Part shown: positions 63,908 through 64,000 of the stretch, one piece after another
Numbering within the stretch: position 1 is the stretch's first letter
How the letters are laid out: the number at the start of each line of letters is the position of its first letter
Assembly (NCBI GenBank): GCA_019704295.1
Contig: AP024596.1
Location: 1,101,369-1,165,368, forward strand
DNA: 64,000 nucleotides
Direction: 5' to 3'
Origin: Sulfolobales archaeon HS-7
Lineage (GTDB): Archaea > Thermoproteota > Thermoprotei_A > Sulfolobales > Sulfolobaceae
The notes under the pieces: generated by a model
Told to the model about the DNA's origin: nothing
Seen by the model: the letters and a program-made list of their open reading frames with translations, nothing else
The model's database searches: none
Made by a program: the position numbers and the translations under genes

Positions 63908-64000
63908 GTGCCCTGTCAGGGAGTGCATAGGGTTCTAGCAGGTCCAATTGAGTTTCCCGAGTTCTCCTCAGTTTTCGTTATATGCGATGAGAAGGTAGTA
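63908..64000 (+). CDS. Start of a probable metallo-beta-lactamase-fold protein (cut by window end)
   Basis: From GTG 63908 the frame reads VPCQGVHRVLAGPIEFPEF and SSVFVICDEKVV to the window edge. An SD-like AGGTGG lies 5 bases upstream. The phrase before a (lost) VID-type motif resembles the opening of MBL-fold hydrolases. Only 31 residues are visible, so the call is tentative. A second GTG in frame at 63923 is possible. Confidence 0.5.
   Translation, partial: MPCQGVHRVLAGPIEFPEFSSVFVICDEKVV

Overview
The window comes from a thermoacidophilic crenarchaeon of the Sulfolobales. The signs are an AT-rich genome, many leaderless genes with a TTTTAAATA or TTTATAAA box about 25 bases before the start codon, frequent GTG and TTG starts, a Rad50-NurA pair, a two-subunit 2-oxoacid:ferredoxin oxidoreductase, a Hel308/Hjm helicase, an ArnA/ArnB-type FHA-vWA module, PaREP1 genes and pilin-like signal peptides on a sugar-binding protein. 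The genus cannot be fixed from sequence reading alone.

Layout. 1-3.5 kb: 3' part of rad50, then nurA. 3.6-6.4 kb: a HEPN-MNT pair and small orphan genes. 6.4-15.7 kb: acetyltransferases, the OFOR beta and alpha subunits, a methyltransferase, an SDR, DUF371, a Trm5-like methyltransferase with an unusual start, and a ferredoxin/thioredoxin-reductase-type flavoprotein. 16-22.5 kb: a BioD-like P-loop protein, a long relic-filled gap, a candidate C/D box sRNA in front of a family 4 uracil-DNA glycosylase, an SDR and an ABC exporter. 22.9-25.8 kb: vapBC, a decayed zinc-finger gene, a PiT phosphate transporter and an RHH regulator. 25.9-33.8 kb: Hel308, an internally deleted IS200/IS605 element, a four-gene operon (FHA/zinc ribbon, PPP phosphatase, vWA, GH15 glycosidase) and a cation exchanger. 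34-42.7 kb: a CBS protein fused to a ribosome-hibernation-like domain, a nitrilase homologue, a second NurA-HerA pair, a Trm5-like enzyme, and an amidohydrolase lacking its metal site. 43-50 kb: a Rieske fusion, a VTT/DedA-like gene split at an A-AAA-AAT slippery heptamer, a MaoC-like protein and a PaREP1 gene with ATA in place of its start. 49.3-57.3 kb: a complete CUT1 sugar ABC importer, a VIT1-type transporter and a NitT-type ABC system with a double-length permease. 57.4-64 kb: a PaREP1/HEPN-like gene, a frameshifted HEPN-MNT pair, a polytopic Fe-S membrane protein with a paralogous partner, ExoIII, DsrE, a winged-helix protein and the start of a probable metallo-hydrolase.

How the genes relate. 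DNA processing is prominent: Rad50/NurA, NurA2/HerA2, Hel308, UDG and ExoIII. The phosphorylation module (FHA, PPP phosphatase, vWA with a Thr-rich tail) is translationally coupled to a GH15 enzyme. Two HEPN-MNT modules and one VapBC module lie in or beside relic-rich gaps. At least one repeat family of about 260 bp, ending in the 3' end of a former coding frame, occurs in three long copies and one partial copy. Several genes need a non-standard event to be expressed in full: a CTG start, an ATA start, a -1 shift at A-AAA-AAT and a shift at C6. All coordinates and motif readings were made by eye. Family names rest on recognised motifs, not on database searches.
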